Assembly (NCBI GenBank): GCA_029213075.1
Contig: JARGPO010000018.1
Location: forward strand, 1-64,000
DNA from: Legionellaceae bacterium
GTDB taxonomy: Bacteria > Pseudomonadota > Gammaproteobacteria > Legionellales > Legionellaceae
DNA length: 64,000 nt
Reading direction: 5' to 3'
The notes under the pieces were generated by a model that was not told the origin of the DNA, made no database searches, and saw only the letters and a program-made list of their open reading frames with translations. Positions 10,733 to 20,349 of this stretch are shown in pieces (positions within the stretch are counted from its first letter, which is position 1; each line of letters begins with the position of its first letter). The position numbers and the translations under genes are program-made.

Positions 10733-11803
10733 TTATAGCAATAAAGAATTACACAATTCATAAATACTCTCACCCGCAGATGAGAGATTTAAGTCACGCA
10801 TTTTCTTTATAGTATTGCCACTCTCTTGCTCACATTTATCAATTGCAGCAATAATAGTTTCAGAGGATAAACTATCCTCGTCAAGCACAATACTTATTCC
10901 TTGATCTGAAAAATATTTAGCATTTTGAACCTGATCTCCTCGACTAACTTTCATGGGCAAAGGAACCAAGATATGCGGCTTATTTAAAGCCAAAATTTCG
11001 CAAAGTGAATTAGCTCCTGATCGAGATACAACTAGTTCACTTGCCGCAAATAAGTGTGCAATTTCTTCATTTGCATACTCAAACTGACAGTAGTTTTTAT
11101 GCTTTAACAGTGCCTTATCTATTTTTTTCTTACCACACAAATGAATGACCTGATATCTATTACACAAAACATCTAAAGAATCTCGTATAGCTTTATTAAT
11201 AGCTACCGATCCTTGCCCTCCTCCCATAACTAATAAACAGGGCAAAGAACTATTAAAACCGCAAAGTTTTAAGCCTTGCTCTTTACTACCAGTAAACAAC
11301 TCTTCGCGAATAGGCGTACCAACAACCTCAACTTTTTCTTTATTTTTAAAATGTTTTTTAGTTTCGGCAAAAGTTGTGCAAATTTTCTTTGCAAATGGAA
11401 AACTTAGTTTATTCGCAAGTCCTGGGGTCATATCTGACTCATGAATAATAATAGGTACTCTATTTAAATACCCACCTATCACAACCGGTAGTGCAACAAA
11501 TCCGCCTTTGGAAAAAATTACATCTGCTTTTAATTTTCTAATAAGAAAATAAGATTGAATAATACCAATTACAAGATTAAAAGGATCAAGAAAATTTTGC
11601 CAACTGAAGTATCTACGAAGCTTTCCTGAACGAACAGAATGATAAGGCACACCTATCTGTTCAATCATTGTTTTTTCAACCCCATCAATTGAACCTATAT
11701 AATTTATATTCCAATTGTTTTTCTCTAAAATAGATATTAACGCAATGTTTGGAGTAACATGCCCGGCTGTACCACCACCAGTTAAAACAATGTTTTTTAT
11801 CAT
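10733..11803 (-). CDS. murG: UDP-GlcNAc:undecaprenyl-PP-MurNAc-pentapeptide transferase MurG
   Basis: 356 residues. GT-B fold with IVLTGGGTAGHVTPN at the N-terminus, the acceptor-side FSKGGFVALPVVIGG and HESDMTPGLANK, and the donor-side GGGQGSVAIN and SRSGANSLCEIL. It makes lipid II from lipid I on the inner face of the membrane. The wording (GGGTAGHVTPN, SGKLRRYFSWQNFLDPF, HESDMTPGLANK) is what I recall from Firmicute MurG proteins rather than the GGTGGHVFPGLA and HEQNGIAGLTN of gammaproteobacteria, so horizontal origin is possible. It lies 2 bp after nadC and far from the mraZ-murE cluster. Confidence 0.9.
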   Translation of the reverse strand: MIKNIVLTGGGTAGHVTPNIALISILEKNNWNINYIGSIDGVEKTMIEQIGVPYHSVRSGKLRRYFSWQNFLDPFNLVIGIIQSYFLIRKLKADVIFSKGGFVALPVVIGGYLNRVPIIIHESDMTPGLANKLSFPFAKKICTTFAETKKHFKNKEKVEVVGTPIREELFTGSKEQGLKLCGFNSSLPCLLVMGGGQGSVAINKAIRDSLDVLCNRYQVIHLCGKKKIDKALLKHKNYCQFEYANEEIAHLFAASELVVSRSGANSLCEILALNKPHILVPLPMKVSRGDQVQNAKYFSDQGISIVLDEDSLSSETIIAAIDKCEQESGNTIKKMRDLNLSSAGESIYELCNSLLL

Positions 11804-11805
11804 AT

Positions 11806-12636
11806 TTAATCCACTATTAATAAACTCAAATCTATAGCCGTAATTGATTTGGTAAGCTTGCCAACTGAAACATAATCAACATTAGTCTTTGCAATTTCTT
11901 CTAAATTACTAATATCTACATTACCAGAAAACTCAAGATCTGAAACTCCAGATTTGTTCATTTCTATTGCCTGCTCTAACATCTCTATCGTAAAGTTATC
12001 AAGCATAATCCTATCTGGGGATTTGTTTATTGCCTCTGCAAGTTCAACTAAACTCTCTACCTCAACTTCTATTAATAAATCTGGATGAGATTTTCTAGCT
12101 AAATCAATCGCGCTAGATATAGAACCGCAGGCTTTAATATGATTTTCCTTAATTAAAAAAGCATCATACAAACCCATTCGATGATTAACCCCACCAGCAC
12201 ACGTTACTGCGTATTTTTGAGCATGCCTTAGCCCTGGTATGGTTTTTCTCGTATCCAATAAACGAGTTTTACTATTTTTTAATTTTTGCAGGTAATAATA
12301 TGTTTGCGTGGCCGTAGCAGATAAAGTTTGTAAGAAGTTTAAGGCCGTGCGCTCCGCTGTTAAAATAGATCGAGCTAAACCGCTAATTTCACAAAGCGTA
12401 ACTGGTGAGGATTGCCAAGATCCTTCCTCAACCAACCACTTAAGATTAACATCCGCATCTATCTCAGCAAAGACACATTCAACCCATTCACGACCACATA
12501 CAAGCATCGGTTCGCGAGATATTATTTTTGCGCACACTAACAAATCATCAGGAAGTAAGCCTGCGCTAACATCCCCATTTCCAATATCTTCCTCTAATGC
12601 ACGAGTTACATCAGTTAATATACTCATCTCTATCAC
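11806..12636 (-). CDS. nadC: Nicotinate-nucleotide (quinolinate) pyrophosphorylase NadC
   Basis: 276 residues from a GTG that overlaps the antiporter stop (GTGA); an ATG at 12627 would shorten it by three. Conserved features: EDIGNGDVS, RTALNFLQTLSATAT, DTRKTIPGLRHAQKYAV, GGVNHRMGLYDAFLIKENH, EVEVESL and IMLDNF. The enzyme converts quinolinate and PRPP to nicotinate mononucleotide, the step after NadA and NadB, which are encoded about 6 kb away on the other strand. Its place between an antiporter and murG in one run of genes is unusual. Confidence 0.96.
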   Translation of the reverse strand: MIEMSILTDVTRALEEDIGNGDVSAGLLPDDLLVCAKIISREPMLVCGREWVECVFAEIDADVNLKWLVEEGSWQSSPVTLCEISGLARSILTAERTALNFLQTLSATATQTYYYLQKLKNSKTRLLDTRKTIPGLRHAQKYAVTCAGGVNHRMGLYDAFLIKENHIKACGSISSAIDLARKSHPDLLIEVEVESLVELAEAINKSPDRIMLDNFTIEMLEQAIEMNKSGVSDLEFSGNVDISNLEEIAKTNVDYVSVGKLTKSITAIDLSLLIVD

Positions 12637-14021
12637 AAACTCTTATTTTCTTGCATTTTTTTATCGTGACTATTATATCTTAACTTCATTAAGAAAGGAG
12701 TCAAAATAGTAGTTACTACAACCATCATGATAACACTTGAAAATAATGAGTCATCAATCACACCTATAGTTTTCCCAACCGATGCAAAAATTAAACCCAC
12801 CTCTCCTCTTGGCATCATTCCAATACCAATCAAAAGACGATCATCACGTTTAGCAGCACCAAGGCCACTAGCAACTTTCCCAATAATTGCAACAACAATT
12901 AGTACCACTGCAACCGTTAACACATGAAGATCTAAAAATGTTTCAATTCGAACTTGTAGACCTATGAGTATGAAAAATAACGGTGCAAAGATCGCTTCAA
13001 ATGGAGCCATTAAATGCTTAATACTCAAAGGTTTTTTTTGTTCTCGTTCACGAGCTTGAAAAAAGCCATCATGTAATATTATCCCGGCAACAAACGCCCC
13101 AATAATTGTTGACATCTTAACCAATGTCGCCATCCAAGAAAAACCCATTACAAAAATGAAACTAATTAATAGTTTAGATTCCCAAGGATCCATAAAGTCA
13201 AACCAGGAGATCATACTCCTTAATATTCTTGGTCCTAAAAACAATGCGGCAGGAAAAAATAATAGAGACAATGCTATTATTTTACCTATCCCCAAAAAAT
13301 CAATATGATGACTTATTGCCATGTTACTAACTACAGCCAAAATAACTAGTCCTAAGACATCATCTATCATTGCTGCACCTAAAATAGTTTTTGACTCCCT
13401 AGTATGAGTCTTTTTCATATCTTTTAGAACTCTAGCTGTAATACCAACACTAGTTGCAGACAATGTCGCGCCAATAAATAGTGCTGTATTAAATTGAACG
13501 CTTGTCATGAGAAGATATACTGATACTATTCCAAGAGTAATAGGCGCTAAAACACCAATAATAGCAACACCTAATGCTTCTTTACCGGTTTTTTTAAGCT
13601 CTTGCACGGAGCTTTCTAAGCCAACCATAAATAACAAAAGTATAACCCCATAGCGAGATAAAATATCAACCACATATGATATTTTTACCCAGTCACCGGC
13701 ATTAGGTCCGCTCAAAGCCTGATAAACTTGATTTGCGTAGTGAGGATCTTTAATCACACTATTTACAGCATCAGCACGAGTCATCCCATTTAAAATATTC
13801 TGAACAATGGAAAATACGGCTGGGCTATCGCGAAGAATAAACATCAATTGCATACCAGCAAAATAACAAACATTACCAACTAATACGCCCATTAGGAGCT
13901 CACCAAGAACTCCCGACTGATTAAATAGCTTAGCTATATATCTACCAACAATCCCCATGAATAATAATAAGGTTCCCCATAGTATTACTCCACCAGCAGG
14001 ATCAAGATGTCCTTCAAACAT
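12633..14021 (-). CDS. CPA2-family cation:proton antiporter, NapA/KefB-like
   Basis: 462 residues with about 12-13 membrane segments. The transport core holds the Asp220-Asp221 pair in [12 protein letters not shown], which in NapA-type electrogenic Na+/H+ antiporters is the ion-binding site, preceded by the [14 protein letters not shown] unwound-helix segment. [12 protein letters not shown] is near the C-terminus. There is no RCK/TrkA-N domain, so it is not a full KefB/KefC. An unusual extracytoplasmic insert of about 40 residues (about 70-110) follows the second membrane segment. It overlaps ppsA upstream by 8 bp and nadC downstream by 4 bp. Confidence 0.85.
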   Translation of the reverse strand: MFEGHLDPAGGVILWGTLLLFMGIVGRYIAKLFNQSGVLGELLMGVLVGNVCYFAGMQLMFILRDSPAVFSIVQNILNGMTRADAVNSVIKDPHYANQVYQALSGPNAGDWVKISYVVDILSRYGVILLLFMVGLESSVQELKKTGKEALGVAIIGVLAPITLGIVSVYLLMTSVQFNTALFIGATLSATSVGITARVLKDMKKTHTRESKTILGAAMIDDVLGLVILAVVSNMAISHHIDFLGIGKIIALSLLFFPAALFLGPRILRSMISWFDFMDPWESKLLISFIFVMGFSWMATLVKMSTIIGAFVAGIILHDGFFQAREREQKKPLSIKHLMAPFEAIFAPLFFILIGLQVRIETFLDLHVLTVAVVLIVVAIIGKVASGLGAAKRDDRLLIGIGMMPRGEVGLIFASVGKTIGVIDDSLFSSVIMMVVVTTILTPFLMKLRYNSHDKKMQENKSL

Positions 14022-16410
14022 TTTCCTTCCTTCTTAACTTTTGCTCAATGGAACCGAGGAATAAACAGGTATCCATGACTGAATCAGGATTAAGAGATAT
14101 ACTATCTATCCCCTCTTGCATTAACCACTCAGCAAAATCAGGATGGTCAGATGGACCTTGTCCACAAATACCAACGTATTTTCCTTGTTTTTTACATGCG
14201 CTAATCGCCAAATGTAATAATGATTTAACAGCCGCATCACGCTCATCAAATTGGTCAGCCACTAGACCTGAATCTCTATCTAGACCTAGAGTCAATTGAG
14301 TTAAATCATTAGAACCAATTGAAAAACCATCAAAATGTTCTAAAAATTCTTTGGCTAACAAGGCATTTGATGGCAACTCACACATCATTATAATTCTTAA
14401 GCCATCTTTTCCTCTTTCAAGACCATGTTTCGCTAATTCTTTAATTACTTGCTTAGCTTCTGAAACCGTTCGAACAAAAGGTATCATTATTTCGACATTT
14501 GTAAGACCCATATCCTCACGAACTCGCCGAATCGCCTTACATTCTAGGGCAAAACAGTCTTCAAAATTAGGCGATACATACCTTGATGCCCCACGAAAAC
14601 CTAGCATTGGATTTTCTTCTACCGGCTCATAAATACTGCCTCCAACTAAGTTGGCATATTCATTTGATTTAAAATCAGATAAACGAACTATCACAGGTTT
14701 TGGATAAAATGCCGAGCCAATGGTTGCAACACCTTCTTTTAATCTTTCTATATAAAACTCAACTGGTGATTCATACGCCGCGGTTGTTTCAGTGATATGT
14801 TGTTTTAATGTCTCATCAGCCAGGCTATCATATTGCAACAAGGCTTTAGGATGAATACCAATGGTATTTGAGATTAAGAACTCAAGTCTCGCTAAACCAA
14901 CCCCAGAATTTGGAATAGATTGAAAATCGAAGGCACGTTCTGGATTACCAACATTTAACATAACTTTCATAGGTAATTTAGGCATTGTTTCAACATCTAG
15001 GGATACTTTTTCAAATGGTAGTAATCCTTCATAGATATAACCATTTTCACCCTCGGCGCAACTTACTGTAATATCAATATCATCAGCAATTGTACTCGTT
15101 GCATCACCACAGCCAACAACAGCCGGAATACCTAACTCTCTTGCGATAATTGCTGCATGACAAGTTCTGCCACCACGATTAGTAACAATTGCCGAGGCCC
15201 GTTTCATTACGGGCTCCCAATCAGGATCTGTCATATCAGAAACTAAAACGTCACCATCTTCGACCCTATGCATTTGACTAACATCGTTAATAATACGCAC
15301 CCGGCCCTGACCAATTCTCTGACCAATGCTACGACCATCACTTAAAATCTTTCCTTTTGATTTTAAAGTATATCGCTCTAAAACTTGCTTGTTTGTTCTA
15401 CTTTCTACTGTTTCAGGTCTTGCTTGTAATATATACAATTTACCATCATTACCGTCTTTAGCCCACTCAATATCCATTGGTCGACCATAATGCTTCTCAA
15501 TTGTAATAGCATGCTTTGCAAGCTCCGATATTTCTTCCTGAGTTAAAGAAAACAATAACTGATCCTCTTTAGCAACAGGGACAATTTTAACGTCTTCATC
15601 CTGACAATAAACCATTTTAATTGCTTTTGAACCAAGGTTACGCCGAACAACTGCAGACTTACCAGCTGAGAGACTTGGTTTATGTACATAAAACTCATCT
15701 GGGTTAACCGCTCCCTGTACAACTAATTCTCCGAGTCCATAGGATGATGTAATAAAGACAACTTGGTCAAATCCAGACTCGGTATCCATTGTAAACATTA
15801 CACCACTTGCGGCAATATCACTCCTAATCATTTGCTGAACACCAGCTGATAAAGAAACTTCATGATGAGCAAAGTCATTATGAGCTCGATATGAAATAGC
15901 TCTATCGTTGTATAAAGATGCAAACACCTGCTTAATAGCAACTAAAACCGCATCAATACCTGAAATATTTAAATATGTCTCTTGCTGACCGGCAAAAGAG
16001 GCTGTTGGTAAGTCCTCTGCGGTTGCAGATGAACGAACCGCAACACTAAAATTATCTGTTCCAATTTCATCAGATAGTTTCTTATAAGAATGCCTAACAT
16101 CTTCTTCAAAATCCTTATTAAAAGGAGTAGCTATGATCCAGTCACGAATAGTACTTCCAACCTCAGCTAACTTACAAACATCATCAACATCTAAACCACT
16201 AAGCAAATCATATATTTTTTTATCTAAGTTATCTTGTGATAAAAATTCAGTAAAAGCTGTTGCTGTAGTTGCAAATCCCATAGGAACGGCAATTTTAGCG
16301 CCTGCCAAGTTCCCAATCATCTCACCCAAAGAAGCATTTTTGCCCCCTACTTGATTAAGATCATGCATGCCAACTTTTTTCAAGTCTATAGTATTAACAT
16401 TGCCGACCAT
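14014..16410 (-). CDS. ppsA: Phosphoenolpyruvate synthase
   Basis: 798 residues, the usual size. An N-terminal ATP-grasp-like domain ([38 protein letters not shown]), the swivelling phosphohistidine domain with His418 in [23 protein letters not shown], and the C-terminal PEP/pyruvate barrel ([33 protein letters not shown]). The enzyme makes PEP from pyruvate and ATP for gluconeogenesis. GGAG is 5 nt before the ATG. It heads a run ppsA-antiporter-nadC-murG with no gaps; the promoter should lie in 16411-16579, which is shared divergently with the gene at 16580. Confidence 0.97.
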   Translation of the reverse strand: MVGNVNTIDLKKVGMHDLNQVGGKNASLGEMIGNLAGAKIAVPMGFATTATAFTEFLSQDNLDKKIYDLLSGLDVDDVCKLAEVGSTIRDWIIATPFNKDFEEDVRHSYKKLSDEIGTDNFSVAVRSSATAEDLPTASFAGQQETYLNISGIDAVLVAIKQVFASLYNDRAISYRAHNDFAHHEVSLSAGVQQMIRSDIAASGVMFTMDTESGFDQVVFITSSYGLGELVVQGAVNPDEFYVHKPSLSAGKSAVVRRNLGSKAIKMVYCQDEDVKIVPVAKEDQLLFSLTQEEISELAKHAITIEKHYGRPMDIEWAKDGNDGKLYILQARPETVESRTNKQVLERYTLKSKGKILSDGRSIGQRIGQGRVRIINDVSQMHRVEDGDVLVSDMTDPDWEPVMKRASAIVTNRGGRTCHAAIIARELGIPAVVGCGDATSTIADDIDITVSCAEGENGYIYEGLLPFEKVSLDVETMPKLPMKVMLNVGNPERAFDFQSIPNSGVGLARLEFLISNTIGIHPKALLQYDSLADETLKQHITETTAAYESPVEFYIERLKEGVATIGSAFYPKPVIVRLSDFKSNEYANLVGGSIYEPVEENPMLGFRGASRYVSPNFEDCFALECKAIRRVREDMGLTNVEIMIPFVRTVSEAKQVIKELAKHGLERGKDGLRIIMMCELPSNALLAKEFLEHFDGFSIGSNDLTQLTLGLDRDSGLVADQFDERDAAVKSLLHLAISACKKQGKYVGICGQGPSDHPDFAEWLMQEGIDSISLNPDSVMDTCLFLGSIEQKLRRKENV

Positions 16411-16579
16411 ATTACTCCACCCAATCCATAGTTATTAATATCAAATCATTCTACTTAATTTAGCTGATAAAGTGAATCAAGTATTTAAGTATTATTAACA
16501 GAACAATTATTTTACAAATAAGATGATTTGTGCTATTTTGTGCGCAATTACAACTATATTTAACTTGGAGTTTAGAATT

Positions 16580-17101
16580 ATGTTTTTTCAAAAATTAGAT
16601 CTTTTATCACGTCAACAAGCGGCAGCTGAGTATAGACTACTACAAAACCAAGTGGGAAGCTTGGGCAAAAGATATAGTAAAGGAATATTTGCTGAGACAA
16701 TGTCAATAGCGTTTATTCCTGCTATCTTTAAATGTATTAAAGCTTTTTGTAATGTTATGTTTGGGATTGTTCTGTTATTATCTTGTATATTTTATAACCC
16801 AAGAAATACGGTTGAGTTAGACAATGGCACTAAATTTTCAAGCACAAACGCACAGTCAGCTTGGCATTTCACATGTAACGAAGGAGATGTATTTTTTTTA
16901 AGTATTGCAAATACTGTAACTGCAATTGGTTCAGCGCTTTCTCGTGGATTACTTACAATTTGCAAAGGATATGATGAAAAGAACCATAACAATGACATTG
17001 CGATAGCAAGCCAGTCAGTAGAGCTTATTGATGGTCGAAGTATCTTAAAATCACCGGTTGACATAGCTAATTTCCAAGCGATGGGATTTGGTAACAATTA
17101 A
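16580..17101 (+). CDS. Unknown membrane protein
   Basis: 173 residues from the ATG at 16580, which has TTGGAG 8 nt upstream; the frame is open further up to 16523 but has no ribosome site there. Family not recognised. The N-terminus (MFFQKLDLLSRQQAAAEYRLLQNQ) is polar and helical, followed by two hydrophobic segments (roughly 40-75 and 105-130) separated by a polar part with two Cys, then a hydrophilic tail. No signal peptide. The overall layout resembles the protein at 9835-10260, though I cannot show homology by eye. Confidence 0.6.
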   Translation: MFFQKLDLLSRQQAAAEYRLLQNQVGSLGKRYSKGIFAETMSIAFIPAIFKCIKAFCNVMFGIVLLLSCIFYNPRNTVELDNGTKFSSTNAQSAWHFTCNEGDVFFLSIANTVTAIGSALSRGLLTICKGYDEKNHNNDIAIASQSVELIDGRSILKSPVDIANFQAMGFGNN

Positions 17102-17338
17102 AAAACTGTAATATTGACCAGCATTTCAGGTGGCATAAAATTAAGCCGACTCGAATTCTGGTCAGTATAGCAACCAGCATGTTCTTTATCATGCCTTATC
17201 ACGTCAACTATTTTGACCTTAGAATCTTCTTTTGAGAATCATTGTTTCAATCCTAAGATAAATTAAGAATTTTTATTCACTTCTGGCTTAGCATCTAATA
17301 TCATATATGCTTTCATTTAATAGGCTGAAAACAATACA

Positions 17339-18709
17339 ATGACTTTATCTGCGCTAAACGCTATATCTCCAATAGATGGACGCTACTTAAAAAAAACCGA
17401 ATCTCTAAGTCCATACTTCAGTGAGTTCGCACTGATATATTACAGATTATTTGTTGAGGTACGCTGGTTAGAATCATTAGCTGCAAATAAAAATATCCAA
17501 GAAATAGAGCCCCTTGATCGCCAATCAATTGTTTTTCTCGAAAACCTATTAGAACAATTTGACGAGCATGAAGCATTAAAAGTTAAAGCCTTTGAAAAAC
17601 AAACTAATCACGATGTGAAGGCTATTGAATATTATTTACGTGAAAAATTAGAAGGATCAACAAAATTAAAAAACCTCTCAAGCTTTATTCACTTTGCTTG
17701 CACATCAGAAGATATTAATAATCTTGCCTATGCCCTAATGTTAAAAGAGGCAATTGCTCAAGTAATTCAACCAACACTTGCTGAAATAGTTGGGGGAATA
17801 ACCCTTTTAGGAAAACAACATGGTAACGTGGCTATGCTTGCACGAACTCACGGCCAGCCAGCTACACCAACAACGATTGGTAAAGAGCTAATTAACTTTG
17901 TTGCAAGACTAAAGCGTCCGATGCAACAACTAGCCGAAGTTTTAATTTCCGCAAAATGTAATGGCGCAGTCGGTAATTATAATGCACATATTATTGCATA
18001 TCCTGAAGTAGATTGGCGTCAACACTCAAACGACTTTGTAACGTCTCTGGGCCTTTCTTTTAGCTCGTATACAACCCAAATTGAACCACACGACGGTGTA
18101 GCTGAAGTCTCCCACATAATGACACGCATCAACAATATTTTACTTGATTATAGTCAAGACATTTGGAGTTATATATCACTCGGATACTTCAAGCAAAAAA
18201 CTGTTGCTGATGAAGTTGGCTCATCAACCATGCCCCACAAAGTTAATCCTATTGATTTTGAAAATGCCGAAGGTAACTTAGGGCTCGCAAACAGTCTGTT
18301 TGAGCATTTTGCTAACAAATTACCGAAATCAAGATTACAAAGAGATTTGTCAGACTCAACGGTTATGCGTAATCTAGGCGTTGCTTTTGCATATTCACTA
18401 ATAGCTTATCAATCAATCGCTAAAGGTAATGATAAGCTACAAATCAACACCAAAGCTATGCAGGAAGATTTAGATAGTAACTGGGATATTTTATCAGAAG
18501 CAATCCAAACAGTTATGAGACGGTATAGTGTACCAAATGCCTATGAACAAATGCGCGATCTAACTCGAGGTCAAGGTATTAATCGTGAAAGTCTAATCGA
18601 GTTTATTAAATCTCTAGATATTCCTGAAAAATCTAAAGAAGAACTTTTAAAACTAACACCGCAGTCATACACAGGTCTTGCGCAACAGTTAGTAAAAGCA
18701 TTTTCATGA
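17339..18709 (+). CDS. purB: Adenylosuccinate lyase
   Basis: 456 residues. The fumarase/aspartase-superfamily signature is SSTMPHKVNPIDFEN (295-309), with the proposed catalytic His171 in ARTHGQPATPTT and HFACTSEDINN as the substrate loop. It acts twice in purine synthesis, splitting SAICAR and adenylosuccinate, and releases fumarate. The stop overlaps the nadB start by 4 bp (ATGA), making a purB-nadB-nadA operon; both pathways consume aspartate, which may explain the grouping, but that is inference. Confidence 0.97.
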   Translation: MTLSALNAISPIDGRYLKKTESLSPYFSEFALIYYRLFVEVRWLESLAANKNIQEIEPLDRQSIVFLENLLEQFDEHEALKVKAFEKQTNHDVKAIEYYLREKLEGSTKLKNLSSFIHFACTSEDINNLAYALMLKEAIAQVIQPTLAEIVGGITLLGKQHGNVAMLARTHGQPATPTTIGKELINFVARLKRPMQQLAEVLISAKCNGAVGNYNAHIIAYPEVDWRQHSNDFVTSLGLSFSSYTTQIEPHDGVAEVSHIMTRINNILLDYSQDIWSYISLGYFKQKTVADEVGSSTMPHKVNPIDFENAEGNLGLANSLFEHFANKLPKSRLQRDLSDSTVMRNLGVAFAYSLIAYQSIAKGNDKLQINTKAMQEDLDSNWDILSEAIQTVMRRYSVPNAYEQMRDLTRGQGINRESLIEFIKSLDIPEKSKEELLKLTPQSYTGLAQQLVKAFS

Positions 18710-20349
18710 TAGAGACATATAGTCAGCAAGGACGTGTATTTGAGTTTGATGTTTTAGTTATTGGTACAGGACTTGCTGGCTTGCATTATTGTATGCAATT
18801 ACTCAATGCAAACCCAAAGATAAAAATTGCACTAATAAGTAAAGTTGCAGCTAGTGAATGTAATAGCCGTTATGCCCAAGGTGGAATTGCTGCTGTTTCA
18901 TCAAAAAATGATTCAAATGACTCGCATATTCAAGATACTCTTAAAGCTGGCGATAACTTATCTCATCGACCATCAGTTGAATCAATAATCAAACAAGGTC
19001 CTGCGGCAATATCTCAACTTGAACAATACAATATTGCATTTGATAAAAATGAAAATGAGTATCAGCTAGCCCAAGAAGGTGGTCATTCGCATAGACGAAT
19101 ATATAACTGCGGTGATCAAACCGGCTTAACTATGCTGACAAAATTACTTGCAACAGTAAAACAACAAGATAACATCCAATTATTTGAAAATCATACTGCC
19201 GTTAATTTAATTACCCACTATCATCCTTATAAAATAGGTAGTCATGGTGAAGTTTTAGGCGCATATATATTAGATTGTACTACTGACAGAATTCATACCT
19301 TTCTAGCCAAAGCCGTGGTACTTGCCACTGGTGGTGCTGGTAAAACCTATCGATACACAACAAACCCAATGGTTGCAACTGGGGATGGGGTTGCTATGGC
19401 GTATCGAGCTGGAGCAAGAGTTGGCAACATGGAGTTTTATCAATTTCATCCGACCCTACTCCATCATCATACATTAAATAACTTCCTAATTTCAGAGGCA
19501 GTTCGAGGTGAAGGTGCTATCTTAAAAAATGCGGATACCGGTGCGCGTTTTATGCAAAATTATGCGCCCGATAAACTAGAACTTGCAACTCGTGACATAG
19601 TATCACGAGCTATTTTCACCGAAATAGAACAAAGCTTTGAGAATTTTGTAAACTTAGATATTACCCATCAACCAAAAGAATTTTTAAAAAAACGTTTCCC
19701 ACAAATTTATACAAAATTACTATCAATTGGCATAGATATGAGCCAAGATCTAATCCCTGTTATTCCTGCTGCACACTACCAGTGTGGTGGCATACTAACA
19801 GATATTAATGGTCAAACTGACCTAGATAGATTATATGCAATTGGGGAAGTAGCTTTTACAGGACTGCATGGGGCCAACAGACTCGCTAGCAATTCTCTAC
19901 TTGAAGCTGTGGTTGTTGCAGCAAATTGTGCTAGAGCATCTCTAAGTGATGCTCTCAGACCTTGGGATTTTGAAATTAACATCCCAAACTGGGGCTGTGT
20001 TGGTGAAATTAATGCTAGACGAGCAAGTCAAATTAATGCACACTGGCGTGGTCTTCGTGGGGAGATGACCTCTTATGCAGGAATTGTCAGAACAGAAGAC
20101 GGTTTAAATGATTTGTTAAAACTGATAACGCAAAGACACACAATTATTGAAGAATACTACTGGAAGCATAGGTTAAGCCGTGATTTCATTGAACTAAGAA
20201 ACATAATATTAAATGCGGAATTAATAGTTAAGGCGGCTCTTGCAAGACGTGAGTCTAGAGGCGGTCATTACCGTGAAGATTTTCCAAATAAATATGCAAA
20301 GGCTATGGCAAGCACAGCCTCTGTAAATGAAACTAACAACCCTTTTTGA
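18706..20349 (+). CDS. nadB: L-aspartate oxidase
   Basis: 547 residues. The FAD-binding GTGLAGLHYC (20-29) at the N-terminus, SRYAQGGIAAVSS, GGHSHRRI, and the FAD/substrate region HPTLLHH through SEAVRGEGAIL; the C-terminal GLHGANRLASNSLLEA is characteristic of the succinate dehydrogenase flavoprotein/NadB superfamily. NadB turns aspartate into iminoaspartate, which NadA uses. It is coupled to purB by a 4-bp overlap and to nadA with no gap. NadB rather than SdhA is supported by the adjacent nadA. Confidence 0.96.
   Translation: MIETYSQQGRVFEFDVLVIGTGLAGLHYCMQLLNANPKIKIALISKVAASECNSRYAQGGIAAVSSKNDSNDSHIQDTLKAGDNLSHRPSVESIIKQGPAAISQLEQYNIAFDKNENEYQLAQEGGHSHRRIYNCGDQTGLTMLTKLLATVKQQDNIQLFENHTAVNLITHYHPYKIGSHGEVLGAYILDCTTDRIHTFLAKAVVLATGGAGKTYRYTTNPMVATGDGVAMAYRAGARVGNMEFYQFHPTLLHHHTLNNFLISEAVRGEGAILKNADTGARFMQNYAPDKLELATRDIVSRAIFTEIEQSFENFVNLDITHQPKEFLKKRFPQIYTKLLSIGIDMSQDLIPVIPAAHYQCGGILTDINGQTDLDRLYAIGEVAFTGLHGANRLASNSLLEAVVVAANCARASLSDALRPWDFEINIPNWGCVGEINARRASQINAHWRGLRGEMTSYAGIVRTEDGLNDLLKLITQRHTIIEEYYWKHRLSRDFIELRNIILNAELIVKAALARRESRGGHYREDFPNKYAKAMASTASVNETNNPF

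Noticed and set aside
17098-17238. Minus-strand open frame of about 45 codons in the purB upstream region, and TGACCAG/CTGGTCA inverted repeat (17115-17164)
   Set aside because: Reads like a possible transposase tail but no motif could be identified; the 7-bp repeat alone is too weak to support a mobile element.
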